DNA of 64,000 bases from Vibrio rumoiensis 1S-45 (GTDB taxonomy: Bacteria; Pseudomonadota; Gammaproteobacteria; Enterobacterales; Vibrionaceae): the NCBI RefSeq assembly GCF_000286955.2, contig NZ_AJYK02000026.1, forward strand, positions 18,155 to 82,154, in the 5' to 3' direction. The translations under genes were made by a program, and so were the position numbers. The notes below the pieces were generated by a model. The model was given only the letters and a program-made list of their open reading frames with translations, made no database searches and was not told the DNA's origin. Shown one piece after another: positions 1 through 8,861 of this stretch (its first letter is position 1; every line of letters starts with the position of its first letter).

Positions 1-177
1 GATGAGCGTGACTGTTTTGGTGTCGGCAATCGCCACACCTTGCTCTAGATGAAGATCGGCCATTTCCATGTAGTGAATTTCCCAACCGCGTCGTTGGGCT
101 TCTAGCATCATGGCAAAGCTAGAGTCTTTTTTAATGTTAATAGACGAAATAGGGTCCATTACGATGCCGATTTTCAT
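1..177 (-). CDS. gshB: glutathione synthetase, 5' part only (runs off the window)
   Basis: The first 59 codons are present. The ATG at 177 is preceded by a good ribosome binding site (AGGAGAAA on the minus strand). The visible N-terminus reads MKIGIVMDPISSINIKKDSS, followed by a segment with MLEAQRRGWEI and YMEMADLHL. This is the pre-ATP-grasp domain of GshB, the ATP-dependent ligase that adds glycine to gamma-glutamylcysteine in the cytosol. The gene lies 59 bp downstream of rsmE on the same strand, and rsmE-gshB is a conserved pair in gammaproteobacteria. The ATP-grasp and catalytic parts lie outside the window, so intactness cannot be judged. Confidence 0.9.
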   Translation of the reverse strand, partial: MKIGIVMDPISSINIKKDSSFAMMLEAQRRGWEIHYMEMADLHLEQGVAIADTKTVTLI

Positions 178-236
178 ATTTTTCTCCTGCTAGTTTGGCG
201 ACTTATCTCATCTATGCCTTGGCATAAGATGGTGAG

Positions 237-968
237 TTAACCAAGATCGCCAAAACGAAGTTGTAGGGCGGTGATTGCGGTCAGGCCGGCGGTTTCGGTG
301 CGCAGCACACGAGGGCCTAATAAGGTTTCTTCAAACTGATATTGTTCAGTCATTTGAATTTCGTTATCGGATAATCCACCTTCAGGGCCAATCAGTAAGC
401 GGACTTTATTGACCGGTTCTGGAAGGGTGTTGATTGAGTATTTTGCTCGAGGGTGCAAGTTGAGTTTTAAGCCATCGTAATCTTCCGCGCACCATTGCTC
501 GAGTTGCATCAATGGTCGAATTTGCGGCACGATATTACGGCCGCATTGCTCACACGCCGCAATCGCAATTTTTTGCCATTGCTGTAGCTTCTTTTCAAAC
601 CTTTCTGCATTCAGCTTTACACCACAGCGTTCTGAGATCAGTGGTGTAATAGTATTCACACCAAGTTCGACTGCTTTTTGAATGGTGAATTCCATCTTAT
701 CACCACGAGAGATGACTTGACCGAGATGTAAGTCTAAAGGTGATTCGATACTGCGTTCAATACGTTTTTGTATTGTGACGGTCACGTTTTTTTTCGATAC
801 CACTGAAATGGTTGCTGGAAATTCAGCGCCAGAGCCATCAAACAGTAACACTTCTTGTCCTTCGGACATGCGAAGTACTCGACCAATATGGCCTGCGGCA
901 TCTTCAGATAAACTTATCTCCCCTGAAGTCGAAATGGTTTCAGGGTGATAGATTCTTGGGATTCTCAT
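237..968 (-). CDS. rsmE: 16S rRNA (uracil(1498)-N(3))-methyltransferase RsmE
   Basis: A 243-residue SPOUT-class methyltransferase that methylates N3 of U1498 in helix 44 of 16S rRNA, using S-adenosylmethionine. An N-terminal PUA-like domain (about residues 1-70, starting MRIPRIYH) is followed by the trefoil-knot domain. The knot carries the SAM-binding signature GPEGG at 194-198 and [11 protein letters not shown] at 217-227, both typical of RsmE. The length matches the E. coli protein (243 aa). It is probably co-transcribed with gshB downstream. A diguanylate cyclase gene lies 139 bp upstream on the same strand. Confidence 0.96.
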   Translation of the reverse strand: MRIPRIYHPETISTSGEISLSEDAAGHIGRVLRMSEGQEVLLFDGSGAEFPATISVVSKKNVTVTIQKRIERSIESPLDLHLGQVISRGDKMEFTIQKAVELGVNTITPLISERCGVKLNAERFEKKLQQWQKIAIAACEQCGRNIVPQIRPLMQLEQWCAEDYDGLKLNLHPRAKYSINTLPEPVNKVRLLIGPEGGLSDNEIQMTEQYQFEETLLGPRVLRTETAGLTAITALQLRFGDLG

Positions 969-1060
969 GATTTAACCTGTGTAAGCGAAAGAGCTTTTCA
1001 TAACATGGATGTTTTTGAGGTAAAAAACAAGGGGGGATAGGCGCTTTAGTTGACCTGAGC

Positions 1061-1090
1061 TTCGGATAAGAGCGGATCTCGTTATCCGAA
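1061..1090 (-). other. perfect stem-loop between the GGDEF gene and rsmE
   Basis: TTCGGATAA (1061-1069) pairs perfectly with TTATCCGAA (1082-1090), and the inner GAG/CTC extends the stem. It lies just past the stop codon of the minus-strand GGDEF gene. No T-run follows on either strand, so it is not a standard intrinsic terminator. It may protect the 3' end of the message or assist Rho-dependent termination; this is inference. Confidence 0.5.
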
Positions 1091-1107
1091 TGAGAGATTA
1101 AGGTGTA

Positions 1108-1983
1108 TTAATCAAGCATGATGACTTGGTTACGACCTTGTTGTTTTGCAATATACAGAGCCTTATCGGCTTGGCCATAACTCGTATCAATATCATCATC
1201 GGCGTTGAGCGCGGTTACACCAATTGATAGTGTGCATTGAATACGAAGTTCATCTTGTGTGTCTTTATCACTAATAACGAAGTGATTTTGTTCGATAGAG
1301 GTACGGATCGATTCTAAACGTTTCAGTACTTTTTCTTTCGATTGAGACTTAATCAATAGAATAAACTCTTCACCGCCTAACCTTGCCAGATGGTCTTCTG
1401 GTTGAGTGAAATCTTGCAAAATTTGCGTGAACTGCAGTAAAACTTTATCCCCCGCAAGATGACCATATTTGTCATTAACCTTTTTAAAGTAATCAATATC
1501 CATAATTGCTTTAAAGTATTGATTAACGGTTTGATCTTTATGGATATCTCTTAATACATTGAGTATATAGCGACGATTATGGATTTGTGTTAGTGCGTCC
1601 TGCTCAGATAGTCGTTTTAAATGTTGCTGCTTTTTGATGGTATCCGTCACTATGCTGATATAAGTGCATAATGCTTGTTGACCTTGCCACATAATCGACT
1701 TATCGGTTATTTCAACCATAACAGGGTTACCGGCTAAATCGGTATGAGCAATGATTTTGGAGTCGGTTTTTTTATTGTCTAAGGCGAGTTGATAGCGAAG
1801 CAAAGCGTCTTCACGTTCTTCAGGGTTGATGAGCACCATAAGTGAATCCATAGTAAGAATTTCTTTTGCACTTTCTAAGCCACTGAAACGCGCAAATGCA
1901 TCATTAGCATACAGAGGTTTAAAATTAACATGCACAACAAATGGATTAGGGTGCATGTCCAGAATATCTTTGAACTCATTCAT
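1108..1983 (-). CDS. PAS domain-containing diguanylate cyclase (GGDEF)
   Basis: About 291 residues. An N-terminal PAS-type sensor region (about the first 115 residues, HPNPFVVHVN to ALCTYISIVTD) is followed by a linker and a GGDEF domain with the active motif RLGGEEF near its middle. The motif predicts synthesis of cyclic di-GMP from two GTP. The usual inhibitory-site motif RxxD just before GGEEF reads QPED here, so classical product inhibition is probably lost. No transmembrane segment is visible, so it should be cytosolic. The frame can open at a GTG at 2013, but that codon has no Shine-Dalgarno sequence. The ATG at 1983 has an AGGA upstream, although at long spacing, and is preferred. The PAS ligand is unknown. 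Confidence 0.85.
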   Translation of the reverse strand: MNEFKDILDMHPNPFVVHVNFKPLYANDAFARFSGLESAKEILTMDSLMVLINPEEREDALLRYQLALDNKKTDSKIIAHTDLAGNPVMVEITDKSIMWQGQQALCTYISIVTDTIKKQQHLKRLSEQDALTQIHNRRYILNVLRDIHKDQTVNQYFKAIMDIDYFKKVNDKYGHLAGDKVLLQFTQILQDFTQPEDHLARLGGEEFILLIKSQSKEKVLKRLESIRTSIEQNHFVISDKDTQDELRIQCTLSIGVTALNADDDIDTSYGQADKALYIAKQQGRNQVIMLD

Positions 1984-2086
1984 GGTGAGATTAACCGTCC
2001 TTTTAAGAGGCACAAATCATAATGCGCTTTGTATCACAATGATAGTGTAAGAAAGAAATAAGTCAGGTTTTTCTGATGCTTATCAC

Positions 2087-2641
2087 TTATGCTTTTATCA
2101 ATTGTGATTGACAGGCGGTGCAATGGTATTGCATCTGTTGACGTTGAATTTTGTTATGGCGGCGAATCGACAGTTCATGCTGTCTGCATTGGCATTGGTA
2201 AAGAAAGGTTTCGCCTTGTACCGATGAGACATCAAATGTGTGGCGTGTTTGTGCTGGGATATGAAAAACGTTAAGCATGATAAATTGCCATTCTTTTCCA
2301 TGAGGCTTTACTCGACCAAATTGATGGAAGGTTATCAAGTGGGCAAGCTCATGAGGAATAACGTGCTGTAAAAATGCCTCTTGATTTTCAAGCAACAAAG
2401 TTGGATTCAAGCGGATCTGCCATAAATGCAAATAGGCTTTGCCTGCGACTTTCCCTCTTACCTTAAAGTTGTAAGTGGGAATGGCAAACTCGCATTCTAA
2501 AGCTTGTTCTGCTTTTTGCAGGTATAGCTCAATAGTTTGTTGAATAGAGAGTTCAAGTGAGGTGGGTATAGAGTTTGATTGCACGAGTTGTTCTCTTGTT
2601 ATACCAATACCAGCTCTGCTTAAATCACAGCAGAGTGGCAT
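2087..2641 (-). CDS. sprT: SprT family zinc metalloprotease-like protein
   Basis: A SprT-like protein with the metal-binding motif HELAH in the context VIPHELAHLITFHQFG. This is followed by KPHGKEWQFIM and a C-terminal zinc-ribbon-like region with CQCRQHELSIRRHNK and CTAC. Family members bind zinc through the two His of HExxH. The bacterial role is unclear and no substrate is firmly known. At about 184 residues it is roughly 20 longer at the N-terminus than the 165-residue E. coli protein. The TTG at 2650 and ATG at 2641 both lack a clear ribosome binding site, so the true start may lie further in. It stands between the GGDEF gene and the DUF2189 gene, close to metK. Confidence 0.88.
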   Translation of the reverse strand: MPLCCDLSRAGIGITREQLVQSNSIPTSLELSIQQTIELYLQKAEQALECEFAIPTYNFKVRGKVAGKAYLHLWQIRLNPTLLLENQEAFLQHVIPHELAHLITFHQFGRVKPHGKEWQFIMLNVFHIPAQTRHTFDVSSVQGETFLYQCQCRQHELSIRRHNKIQRQQMQYHCTACQSQLIKA

Positions 2642-2715
2642 GGTAACCAAGAGAGGTTAAGGAATCTATCTTTTATTCTTTGGCTATCGATCTCGGTGAG
2701 TTGATTGTTCGCTCC

Positions 2716-3492
2716 TTAATGCTTACGGCTAATGGTGCTGCGATAACCATGCCAAGTCGCGTAACCTAAGACAGGCATAATAATTAACATACCAATTCCA
2801 GCAGTTAAAAACCCTACCGCTATTCCAACGACAATGATCATCGCCCAAACGAACATAGCACCTATATTATTTTTAACCGCGTTATAGCTCGTAAATACGG
2901 CGGTCATCATATCGACTCTTCTTTCCATCATTAAGGGAATAGAGAAAGCAGATATAGCAAAAATGATACAAGAGAAAATGATACCTACCACTGAACCGGT
3001 TACTAAAAATGGTAAGAAGGCTTGAATGGAAGCACCTTGCATTTCTGGGTACAGTGCGTGCAGTAACGATGCGATTCTCATCCAAAAAATCATTGCCACA
3101 CAAAGCAACAAAGCAAAGCTCCATTGAGAAACACCATTTCGGCGAATGGCTTTAATAGAATGAAACAGTTTTGGTTTGTGATTTTTTTCTACTTGCCAGC
3201 TGGCATCATACAATCCTAGCGCTAAGAATGGTCCAATGAGCATGTAGACAATTAGGCTTGGGAAAACCACTAAATGCGAGCCTTGCATATAAACAAGCCA
3301 TTCAATAGCCGCTGCGGCTACAGCAAAGCATAACCCGTAAAAAAAGGTGATTAGTGGAGCTTTAAAGAGATCGTTGACTCCCATTCTTACCCATTGAAAT
3401 GGTGCGAAGGTTGTTAGCGTCTCGCATGGAATCGTGCGGGCGTATTCGGTATCTGGTGTTTTAAAATCTGAGCTTTTGGCAGTACGAGGCAT
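2716..3492 (-). CDS. DUF2189 family integral membrane protein
   Basis: A 258-residue inner-membrane protein with about six hydrophobic segments: near residues 45-70, 75-97, 122-145, 160-187 and two in the last 60 residues. The soluble N-terminus contains TIPCETLTTFAPFQWVRMGVNDL. The pattern FQWVRMGVNDLFKAPLITFFYGL and the later GPFLALGLYD match the DUF2189 family as I know it. Its biochemical function is unknown. It is monocistronic in appearance, between sprT and metK on the same strand. Confidence 0.75.
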   Translation of the reverse strand: MPRTAKSSDFKTPDTEYARTIPCETLTTFAPFQWVRMGVNDLFKAPLITFFYGLCFAVAAAAIEWLVYMQGSHLVVFPSLIVYMLIGPFLALGLYDASWQVEKNHKPKLFHSIKAIRRNGVSQWSFALLLCVAMIFWMRIASLLHALYPEMQGASIQAFLPFLVTGSVVGIIFSCIIFAISAFSIPLMMERRVDMMTAVFTSYNAVKNNIGAMFVWAMIIVVGIAVGFLTAGIGMLIIMPVLGYATWHGYRSTISRKH

Positions 3493-3806
3493 AAATCCCC
3501 CTTAAGGTTCATGTAAGAACAACTTTCATAGGTTTTACTGACAAACCATTTTGTTTGCGTACCTATTTATTCCAAACCGTCCAAGGATCTTATCGTTATT
3601 CAGAATGAAGACCTGAATGGGCTGATCTAGATACTTATAACTATTATCGTAGATATCCAGAATTACAAATTTTATGATTAAAAAGTGAGCGGTGAAAGAC
3701 GTATTAAAATCGGCAATAACTAAGGGGTAGATAAACAAAAGCCCCAACCAAAAGGTAAGGGCTTGATACACAAATTCTTTTAAAGAAAATTAACGAAAGG
3801 CGTTAA
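3493..3806. other. 314 bp gap between the DUF2189 gene and metK
   Basis: This gap holds the metK terminator (3739-3766). The remainder is AT-rich, with no convincing gene, RNA or repeat. A 78-codon reading frame at 3535-3771 on the minus strand runs through the metK terminator, has no family resemblance, and is not accepted as a gene. Confidence 0.6.
3736..3766 (-). terminator. probable intrinsic terminator of metK
   Basis: On the minus strand, AAGCCC pairs with GGGCTT around a loop of about 14 nt and is followed by a T-rich tail (TTTTGTTT). It lies about 40 nt past the metK stop codon. Confidence 0.6.
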
Positions 3807-4958
3807 TTAAAGACCTGCGAACGCACGTAGTGATTCAGCTTTGTCTGTTGCTTCCCAAGGGAATTCTTCACGACCAAAGTGACCGTATGCTGCAGTTTTC
3901 TTGTAGATAGGTTGTAGCAAATTCAGCATTTCTTGTAGGCCGTATGGGCGTAGGTCGAAATGTTGACGAACGGCTTCAACGATAATATCGGTAGGCACTT
4001 TTTCAGTACCGAATGTTTCCACCATGATTGAAGTCGGCTCTGCCACACCAATTGCATAAGAAAGTTGAATTTCACAACGATCAGCAAGACCCGCTGCAAC
4101 AATATTTTTCGCAACATAACGCGCGGCGTAGGCTGCACTACGGTCAACTTTTGATGGATCTTTACCAGAGAATGCACCACCACCGTGACGCGCTGCGCCG
4201 CCGTAGGTATCAACGATAATTTTACGACCTGTTAAGCCACAGTCACCCATTGGGCCACCGATCACAAAACGACCAGTTGGGTTAATAAAGAATTTAGTTT
4301 CTTTGTTTAACCATTCTGCTGGTAGGACTGGTTTGATGATTTCTTCCATTACCGCTTCACGTAGATCCGGTGTTGAAATTGAATCACAGTGCTGAGTTGA
4401 AAGCACAACCGCGTCAATACCCACGATTTTGCCTTGGTCGTATTGGAAAGTAACTTGAGATTTAGCATCTGGGCGTAAGAAGTTTAATTTACCACTTTTA
4501 CGGACTTCAGCTTGTTTTTTAACCAATAAGTGAGAGTAAGTAATTGGCGCAGGCATAAGGATTGGAGTTTCGTTAGTTGCGTAACCAAACATGATACCTT
4601 GGTCGCCAGCGCCTTGATCTTTAGGATCTGCTTTATCCACCCCTTGATTGATGTCTGGAGATTGCTTACCGATAGTGTTTAATACGGCACATGAATCGGC
4701 ATCAAAGCCCATATCTGAATGCACATAACCAATTTCGCGAACGGTTTCACGAGTAATCTCTTCAATATCAACCCATGCAGAAGTCGTGACTTCACCACCC
4801 ACCATGACCATACCGGTTTTTACATACGTTTCACACGCCACACGTGCTTTCGGATCCTGTTCTAGGATTGCATCTAATACCGCATCAGAAATTTGATCAG
4901 CAATTTTGTCTGGATGACCTTCAGATACAGATTCTGAAGTAAATAAATGCTTAGACAT
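3807..4958 (-). CDS. metK: S-adenosylmethionine synthetase
   Basis: Makes S-adenosylmethionine from methionine and ATP, releasing phosphate and pyrophosphate. The 383-residue protein has the family signatures GHPDK at 14-18, GAGDQG at 116-121 and the glycine-rich [18 protein letters not shown] segment of the phosphate-binding loop. The frame opens at a GTG (4973), but that codon is part of the ribosome binding region (GTGGAGCACT). The ATG at 4958 gives the usual [10 protein letters not shown] start with GGAG at proper spacing. Upstream are a MetJ-type operator and a long leader hairpin, so expression is probably controlled by methionine/SAM supply. It is divergent from tkt. Confidence 0.97.
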   Translation of the reverse strand: MSKHLFTSESVSEGHPDKIADQISDAVLDAILEQDPKARVACETYVKTGMVMVGGEVTTSAWVDIEEITRETVREIGYVHSDMGFDADSCAVLNTIGKQSPDINQGVDKADPKDQGAGDQGIMFGYATNETPILMPAPITYSHLLVKKQAEVRKSGKLNFLRPDAKSQVTFQYDQGKIVGIDAVVLSTQHCDSISTPDLREAVMEEIIKPVLPAEWLNKETKFFINPTGRFVIGGPMGDCGLTGRKIIVDTYGGAARHGGGAFSGKDPSKVDRSAAYAARYVAKNIVAAGLADRCEIQLSYAIGVAEPTSIMVETFGTEKVPTDIIVEAVRQHFDLRPYGLQEMLNLLQPIYKKTAAYGHFGREEFPWEATDKAESLRAFAGL

Positions 4959-5020
4959 GTGTGAGTGCTCCACTTTGAATCACGTTAATTCATCGCTTAA
5001 TGAATCAATTTGAGTTAGAA

Positions 5021-5060
5021 AAGACGCGTTCTTATAGCTTTTTGCTATGAATCGCGTCTT
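5021..5060 (-). promoter_or_regulatory. long hairpin in the metK 5' leader (possible attenuator)
   Basis: AAGACGCG (5021-5028) pairs with CGCGTCTT (5053-5060). An inner stem ATAGC/GCTAT closes a short T5 loop. Transcribed from the metK promoter, this falls about 60-100 nt before the start codon. On the minus strand the outer stem ends in TTTTCT, a short U-rich tail that gives it the look of a leader terminator. It does not resemble a SAM riboswitch that I recognise. Confidence 0.55.
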
Positions 5061-5089
5061 CTTAAAAACAGTTAAGTTTGTAGGTGTTT

Positions 5090-5133
5090 CTACATCTAGA
5101 CGTCTATTCTAGTTTTGATTGGTCGAATTACAA
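5090..5133 (-). promoter_or_regulatory. metK promoter with MetJ operator
   Basis: On the minus strand a -35 TTGTAA (5133-5128), a 16 bp spacer and a -10 TAGAAT (5111-5106) are followed directly by AGACGTCT (5098-5105). This is a perfect 8/8 match to the methionine repressor MetJ half-site consensus. The flanking octamers at 5090-5097 and 5082-5089 match at 5/8, which fits the tandem arrangement MetJ needs. The operator overlaps the expected transcription start, so it should repress. The rest of the metK-tkt interval (5134-5452) shows no certain element; the tkt promoter could not be pinned down. Confidence 0.8.
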
Positions 5134-5463
5134 GCCTTTTTTTAATGCTGGCGCAGGAAAACGATTGCCCGTTGATAATAAGAGAGAATTTTTTTTAATT
5201 ATTTTTTTGGGAATGACTTTATGGTCAATACGATAACGTTTGCGTTGCTAACCCTATATTTTGTTTAGATTCCAGTTAAATGTGGGGAAGTGTGGGCTAG
5301 GTAAAAAAAGGAAAAAAAGAAAGGCAAAAACGAAAATATGATCACCTTAATGTTTGCAGTCATTCCGGTGCTTTGCGACAATACCGACCACAAAGTGGGC
5401 TGAACGAATTCAGTTGGCTTTATCCAACCTTAAATAAAATCGCTTATGCACTCAGGAGCAGAC

Positions 5464-7458
5464 ATGACGTCTCGTAAAGATTTAGCAAATGCAATCCGCG
5501 CTTTAAGCATGGATGGTGTTCAACAAGCCAATTCGGGTCACCCGGGCGCCCCAATGGGGATGGCCGATATCGCTGAAGTTCTTTGGCGTAACCATTTAAA
5601 CCACAACCCACAGAACCCTGAGTGGGCGGATCGTGACCGTTTCATTCTTTCGAATGGCCATGGTTCAATGCTGATTTATTCTCTTCTTCATCTTTCTGGC
5701 TACGCATTGCCAATTGAAGAGCTGAAAAATTTCCGTCAACTGCACTCTAAAACACCAGGTCACCCAGAATACGGTTACGCTCCAGGTGTTGAAACCACGA
5801 CTGGCCCACTAGGTCAAGGTATCACCAATGCAGTTGGTATGGCGCTTGCTGAAAAATCACTTGCTGCACAATTTAATAAAGAAGGTCACGACATCGTTGA
5901 TCACTTCACATACACCTTCCTAGGCGACGGTTGTATGATGGAAGGTATCTCGCATGAAGCATGTTCTTTAGCGGGTACGTTAGGTCTTGGTAAGTTGGTT
6001 GCTTTCTGGGATGACAACGGTATTTCTATCGATGGTCACGTTGAAGGTTGGTTCTCTGACGATACACCTAAGCGTTTTGAAGCGTACGGTTGGCATGTTA
6101 TTCCTGGCGTTGATGGTCACGATTCAGACGCAATTGAAGCGGCTATTCAAGCAGCTAAAGCCGATCCTCGTCCATCACTTATCTGTACTAAAACAGTGAT
6201 TGGTTTTGGTTCGCCAAACAAAGCGGGTACGCACGATTGTCACGGCGCGCCACTAGGTGCAGACGAAATTGCAGCGACTAAAGCGCAACTTGGTTGGGAA
6301 CATGGTCCTTTTGAAATTCCAACTGACATTTATGCTCAGTGGGATGCGAAAGAAGCCGGCGCTGCAAAAGAAGCAGCTTGGAACGAAAAACTTGCGGCAT
6401 ATGAAGCAGCTTACCCAGAGTTAGCGGCTGAATTTAAACGTCGTACTGCCGGTGATTTACCTGGCGATTGGGAAGAGAAAGCGAACGCTATCATTGCTGA
6501 TCTACAAGCAAACCCAGCGAACATTGCTTCACGTAAAGCGTCTCAAAATGCACTAGAAGCATTTGGTCAAATGTTACCTGAGTTCATGGGCGGCTCTGCT
6601 GACCTTGCACCTTCTAACTTAACCATGTGGTCTGGTTCTAAATCACTGACGGCTGATGATGCTTCAGGCAACTACATCCACTACGGTGTGCGTGAGTTTG
6701 CGATGACAGCTATCATCAACGGTATCGCGCTACACGGCGGTTTTGTTCCTTACGGCGCAACTTTCCTAATGTTCATGGAATACGCACGTAACGCAATGCG
6801 CATGGCTGCTTTGATGAAAATTCAAAACATCCAAGTGTACACACACGATTCTATCGGTCTTGGCGAAGATGGCCCAACTCACCAACCGGTTGAGCAAATT
6901 GCATCATTACGTATGACACCAAATATGAGCACATGGCGTCCATGTGACCAAGTTGAGTCTGCGGTAGCGTGGAAACTTGCGATTGAACGTAAAGATGCGC
7001 CTTCTGCACTTATTTTCTCTCGTCAAAACCTAGCACAACAAGAGCGTACGGCTGAGCAAGTTGCGAACATCGCAAAAGGTGCTTACATTCTTAAAGATTG
7101 CGCAGGTAAGCCTGAGTTAATCTTGATTGCGACAGGTTCTGAAGTTGAGTTAGCGGTTGAAGCGGCTGCACAACTTACCGCTGAAGGTAAGCAGGTACGT
7201 GTTGTATCTATGCCATCAACCGATGCATTTGATAAGCAAGATGCGTCTTACCGTGAAGCAGTATTACCATCTGATGTGACGGCTCGTATCGCGGTTGAAG
7301 CGGGTATTGCTGATTACTGGTTCAAGTATGTTGGCCTAGACGGTCGCATCATCGGTATGACCACATTTGGCGAGTCAGCACCTGCTGGCGAACTATTCAA
7401 AATGTTCGGCTTTACAGTTGAAAACGTGGTTGAAACTGCGAGAGAGTTGATTGCTTAA
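5464..7458 (+). CDS. tkt: transketolase
   Basis: A 664-residue thiamine diphosphate enzyme of the non-oxidative pentose phosphate pathway. It transfers two-carbon units from ketoses such as xylulose 5-phosphate to aldoses. The ThDP motif begins GDG at 154-156 and continues to DDN at 183-185. [18 protein letters not shown] at the N-terminus and EDGPTHQP and [11 protein letters not shown] in the C-terminal half are typical. The length agrees with E. coli TktA (663 aa). The frame also has an ATG at 5446, but AGGAG at 5453-5457 places the real start at ATG 5464 ([11 protein letters not shown]). It stands upstream of epd-pgk-fba, but its own terminator follows. Confidence 0.97.
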   Translation: MTSRKDLANAIRALSMDGVQQANSGHPGAPMGMADIAEVLWRNHLNHNPQNPEWADRDRFILSNGHGSMLIYSLLHLSGYALPIEELKNFRQLHSKTPGHPEYGYAPGVETTTGPLGQGITNAVGMALAEKSLAAQFNKEGHDIVDHFTYTFLGDGCMMEGISHEACSLAGTLGLGKLVAFWDDNGISIDGHVEGWFSDDTPKRFEAYGWHVIPGVDGHDSDAIEAAIQAAKADPRPSLICTKTVIGFGSPNKAGTHDCHGAPLGADEIAATKAQLGWEHGPFEIPTDIYAQWDAKEAGAAKEAAWNEKLAAYEAAYPELAAEFKRRTAGDLPGDWEEKANAIIADLQANPANIASRKASQNALEAFGQMLPEFMGGSADLAPSNLTMWSGSKSLTADDASGNYIHYGVREFAMTAIINGIALHGGFVPYGATFLMFMEYARNAMRMAALMKIQNIQVYTHDSIGLGEDGPTHQPVEQIASLRMTPNMSTWRPCDQVESAVAWKLAIERKDAPSALIFSRQNLAQQERTAEQVANIAKGAYILKDCAGKPELILIATGSEVELAVEAAAQLTAEGKQVRVVSMPSTDAFDKQDASYREAVLPSDVTARIAVEAGIADYWFKYVGLDGRIIGMTTFGESAPAGELFKMFGFTVENVVETARELIA

Positions 7459-7487
7459 TCCTTTAAGGTTTAGATAATTGAAAGATG

Positions 7488-7516
7488 AAAGCCGGGCATT
7501 ATGCTCGGCTTTTTTA
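7488..7516 (+). terminator. intrinsic terminator of tkt
   Basis: GCCGGGCAT pairs with ATGCTCGGC around a single T, and the stem is followed by a T-run. It lies 30 nt past the tkt stop codon. Confidence 0.85.
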
Positions 7517-7578
7517 ATGCGTATTAAAAGTCGATGAGGTAACATACTGCCACTTTATATTGATGCCATGGAAAGATT

Positions 7579-8643
7579 ATGCTTAGAATTGCTATTAATG
7601 GATTTGGTCGGATAGGGCGCAGTGTAGTGCGCGCTTTATATGAAAGCGGTAAAAACCAATCGATCCAAGTTGTTGCGATTAATGAGTTGGCAGAACCTGA
7701 AGGCATGGCGCATCTTCTTCAGTATGACTCAAGCCATGGTCGCTTTTTCAAAAAAGTGTCTCACGACCAAGAGCATCTCTTTATTCACCACGATGGGTTA
7801 AAACTATCCACTAAAAAAAATGCAGCGGAGACTACCGAGGTTGACTCGATCCGAATTTTGCACCTTGCCGATGCAAAGTTATTGCCTTGGAAAGATCTTA
7901 ACGTGGATATTGTTTTAGATTGCACCGGTAAGTTCGGCTCACAAGCCGATGGGCAACTTCATTTGCAAGCCGGGGCGAAGAAGGTGTTATTTTCTCACCC
8001 TGGTGGAAATGATGTCGATAACACCATTATCTATGGTGTGAATCATGAGAGTTTAACTGCTGAGCATAATGTCGTGTCGAATGGTTCTTGTACCACTAAC
8101 TGCATTATCCCTGTGATCAAAGCTTTGGATGATAGTTTTGGTATTGAATCTGGGACCATCACCACCATCCACTCTTCAATGAACGATCAACAAGTTATCG
8201 ATGCCTATCATTCCGATTTACGCCGTTCTCGAGCTGCCAGCCAATCGATTATTCCAGTGGATACTAAACTGCACTTAGGTATTGCACGAATTTATCCAAA
8301 ATTTTCTGATAAATTTGAAGCAATTTCTGTACGAGTTCCTACAATTAACGTCACTGCGATGGATTTAAGCGTTACTGTTCACAAAAATGTGAAAGTTGAT
8401 GACGTAAATCAATCTATCGTGGAAGCATCTCGTTGTACATTGGATGGCATATTAGATTACACCGAAGCCCCATTGGTTTCGATAGACTTTAACCATGATT
8501 CACACAGTGCAATTGTTGATGGCTCACAAACTAGAGTCAGTAATCATCGCTTGGTGAAAATGCTGGTTTGGTGCGATAACGAATGGGGATTTGCCAACCG
8601 CATGCTCGATACGACTCAAGTGATGGGAGCAATGATTGACTAA
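7579..8643 (+). CDS. epd: D-erythrose-4-phosphate dehydrogenase
   Basis: A GAPDH-family enzyme that oxidises erythrose 4-phosphate to 4-phosphoerythronate with NAD, the first step of the DXP-dependent pyridoxal phosphate pathway. It has 354 residues, about 15 more than E. coli Epd. The Rossmann motif [10 protein letters not shown] is at 6-15. The catalytic Cys is 171 in SNGSCTTNC and the base is His198 in TTIHSS. Phrases such as [20 protein letters not shown] and [14 protein letters not shown] identify Epd rather than glycolytic GAPDH. Two residues before the Cys it has Gly where E. coli has Ala. It lies directly upstream of pgk, the classical epd-pgk-fba order. Confidence 0.92.
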   Translation: MLRIAINGFGRIGRSVVRALYESGKNQSIQVVAINELAEPEGMAHLLQYDSSHGRFFKKVSHDQEHLFIHHDGLKLSTKKNAAETTEVDSIRILHLADAKLLPWKDLNVDIVLDCTGKFGSQADGQLHLQAGAKKVLFSHPGGNDVDNTIIYGVNHESLTAEHNVVSNGSCTTNCIIPVIKALDDSFGIESGTITTIHSSMNDQQVIDAYHSDLRRSRAASQSIIPVDTKLHLGIARIYPKFSDKFEAISVRVPTINVTAMDLSVTVHKNVKVDDVNQSIVEASRCTLDGILDYTEAPLVSIDFNHDSHSAIVDGSQTRVSNHRLVKMLVWCDNEWGFANRMLDTTQVMGAMID

Positions 8644-8861
8644 ATAACGGTATTTGGTGAATATTTAGTCGATTTATTATTTTTACCCTTGAAATAATAA
8701 AAAATCACCCCCAGTATAAGTAACAGATGATAATTACATCGCTGAAGCATTACATTTATCAGCGATAAAGAAATGAACAAAAGAATCACATTGTTGGGCG
8801 TTTGCCAAGCAATGAGCCGTTTTAACTTTATTAATTTCATTAACATTTTAGAGGACAAACA

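Noticed and set aside
3535..3771. 78-codon minus-strand frame between the DUF2189 gene and metK
   Set aside because: It runs through the metK terminator, has no recognisable domain and no convincing ribosome binding site.
5021..5060. SAM riboswitch in the metK leader
   Set aside because: The leader forms a simple long hairpin and lacks the multi-helix core of SAM-I, SAM-II or SAM-III riboswitches. A MetJ site explains regulation.
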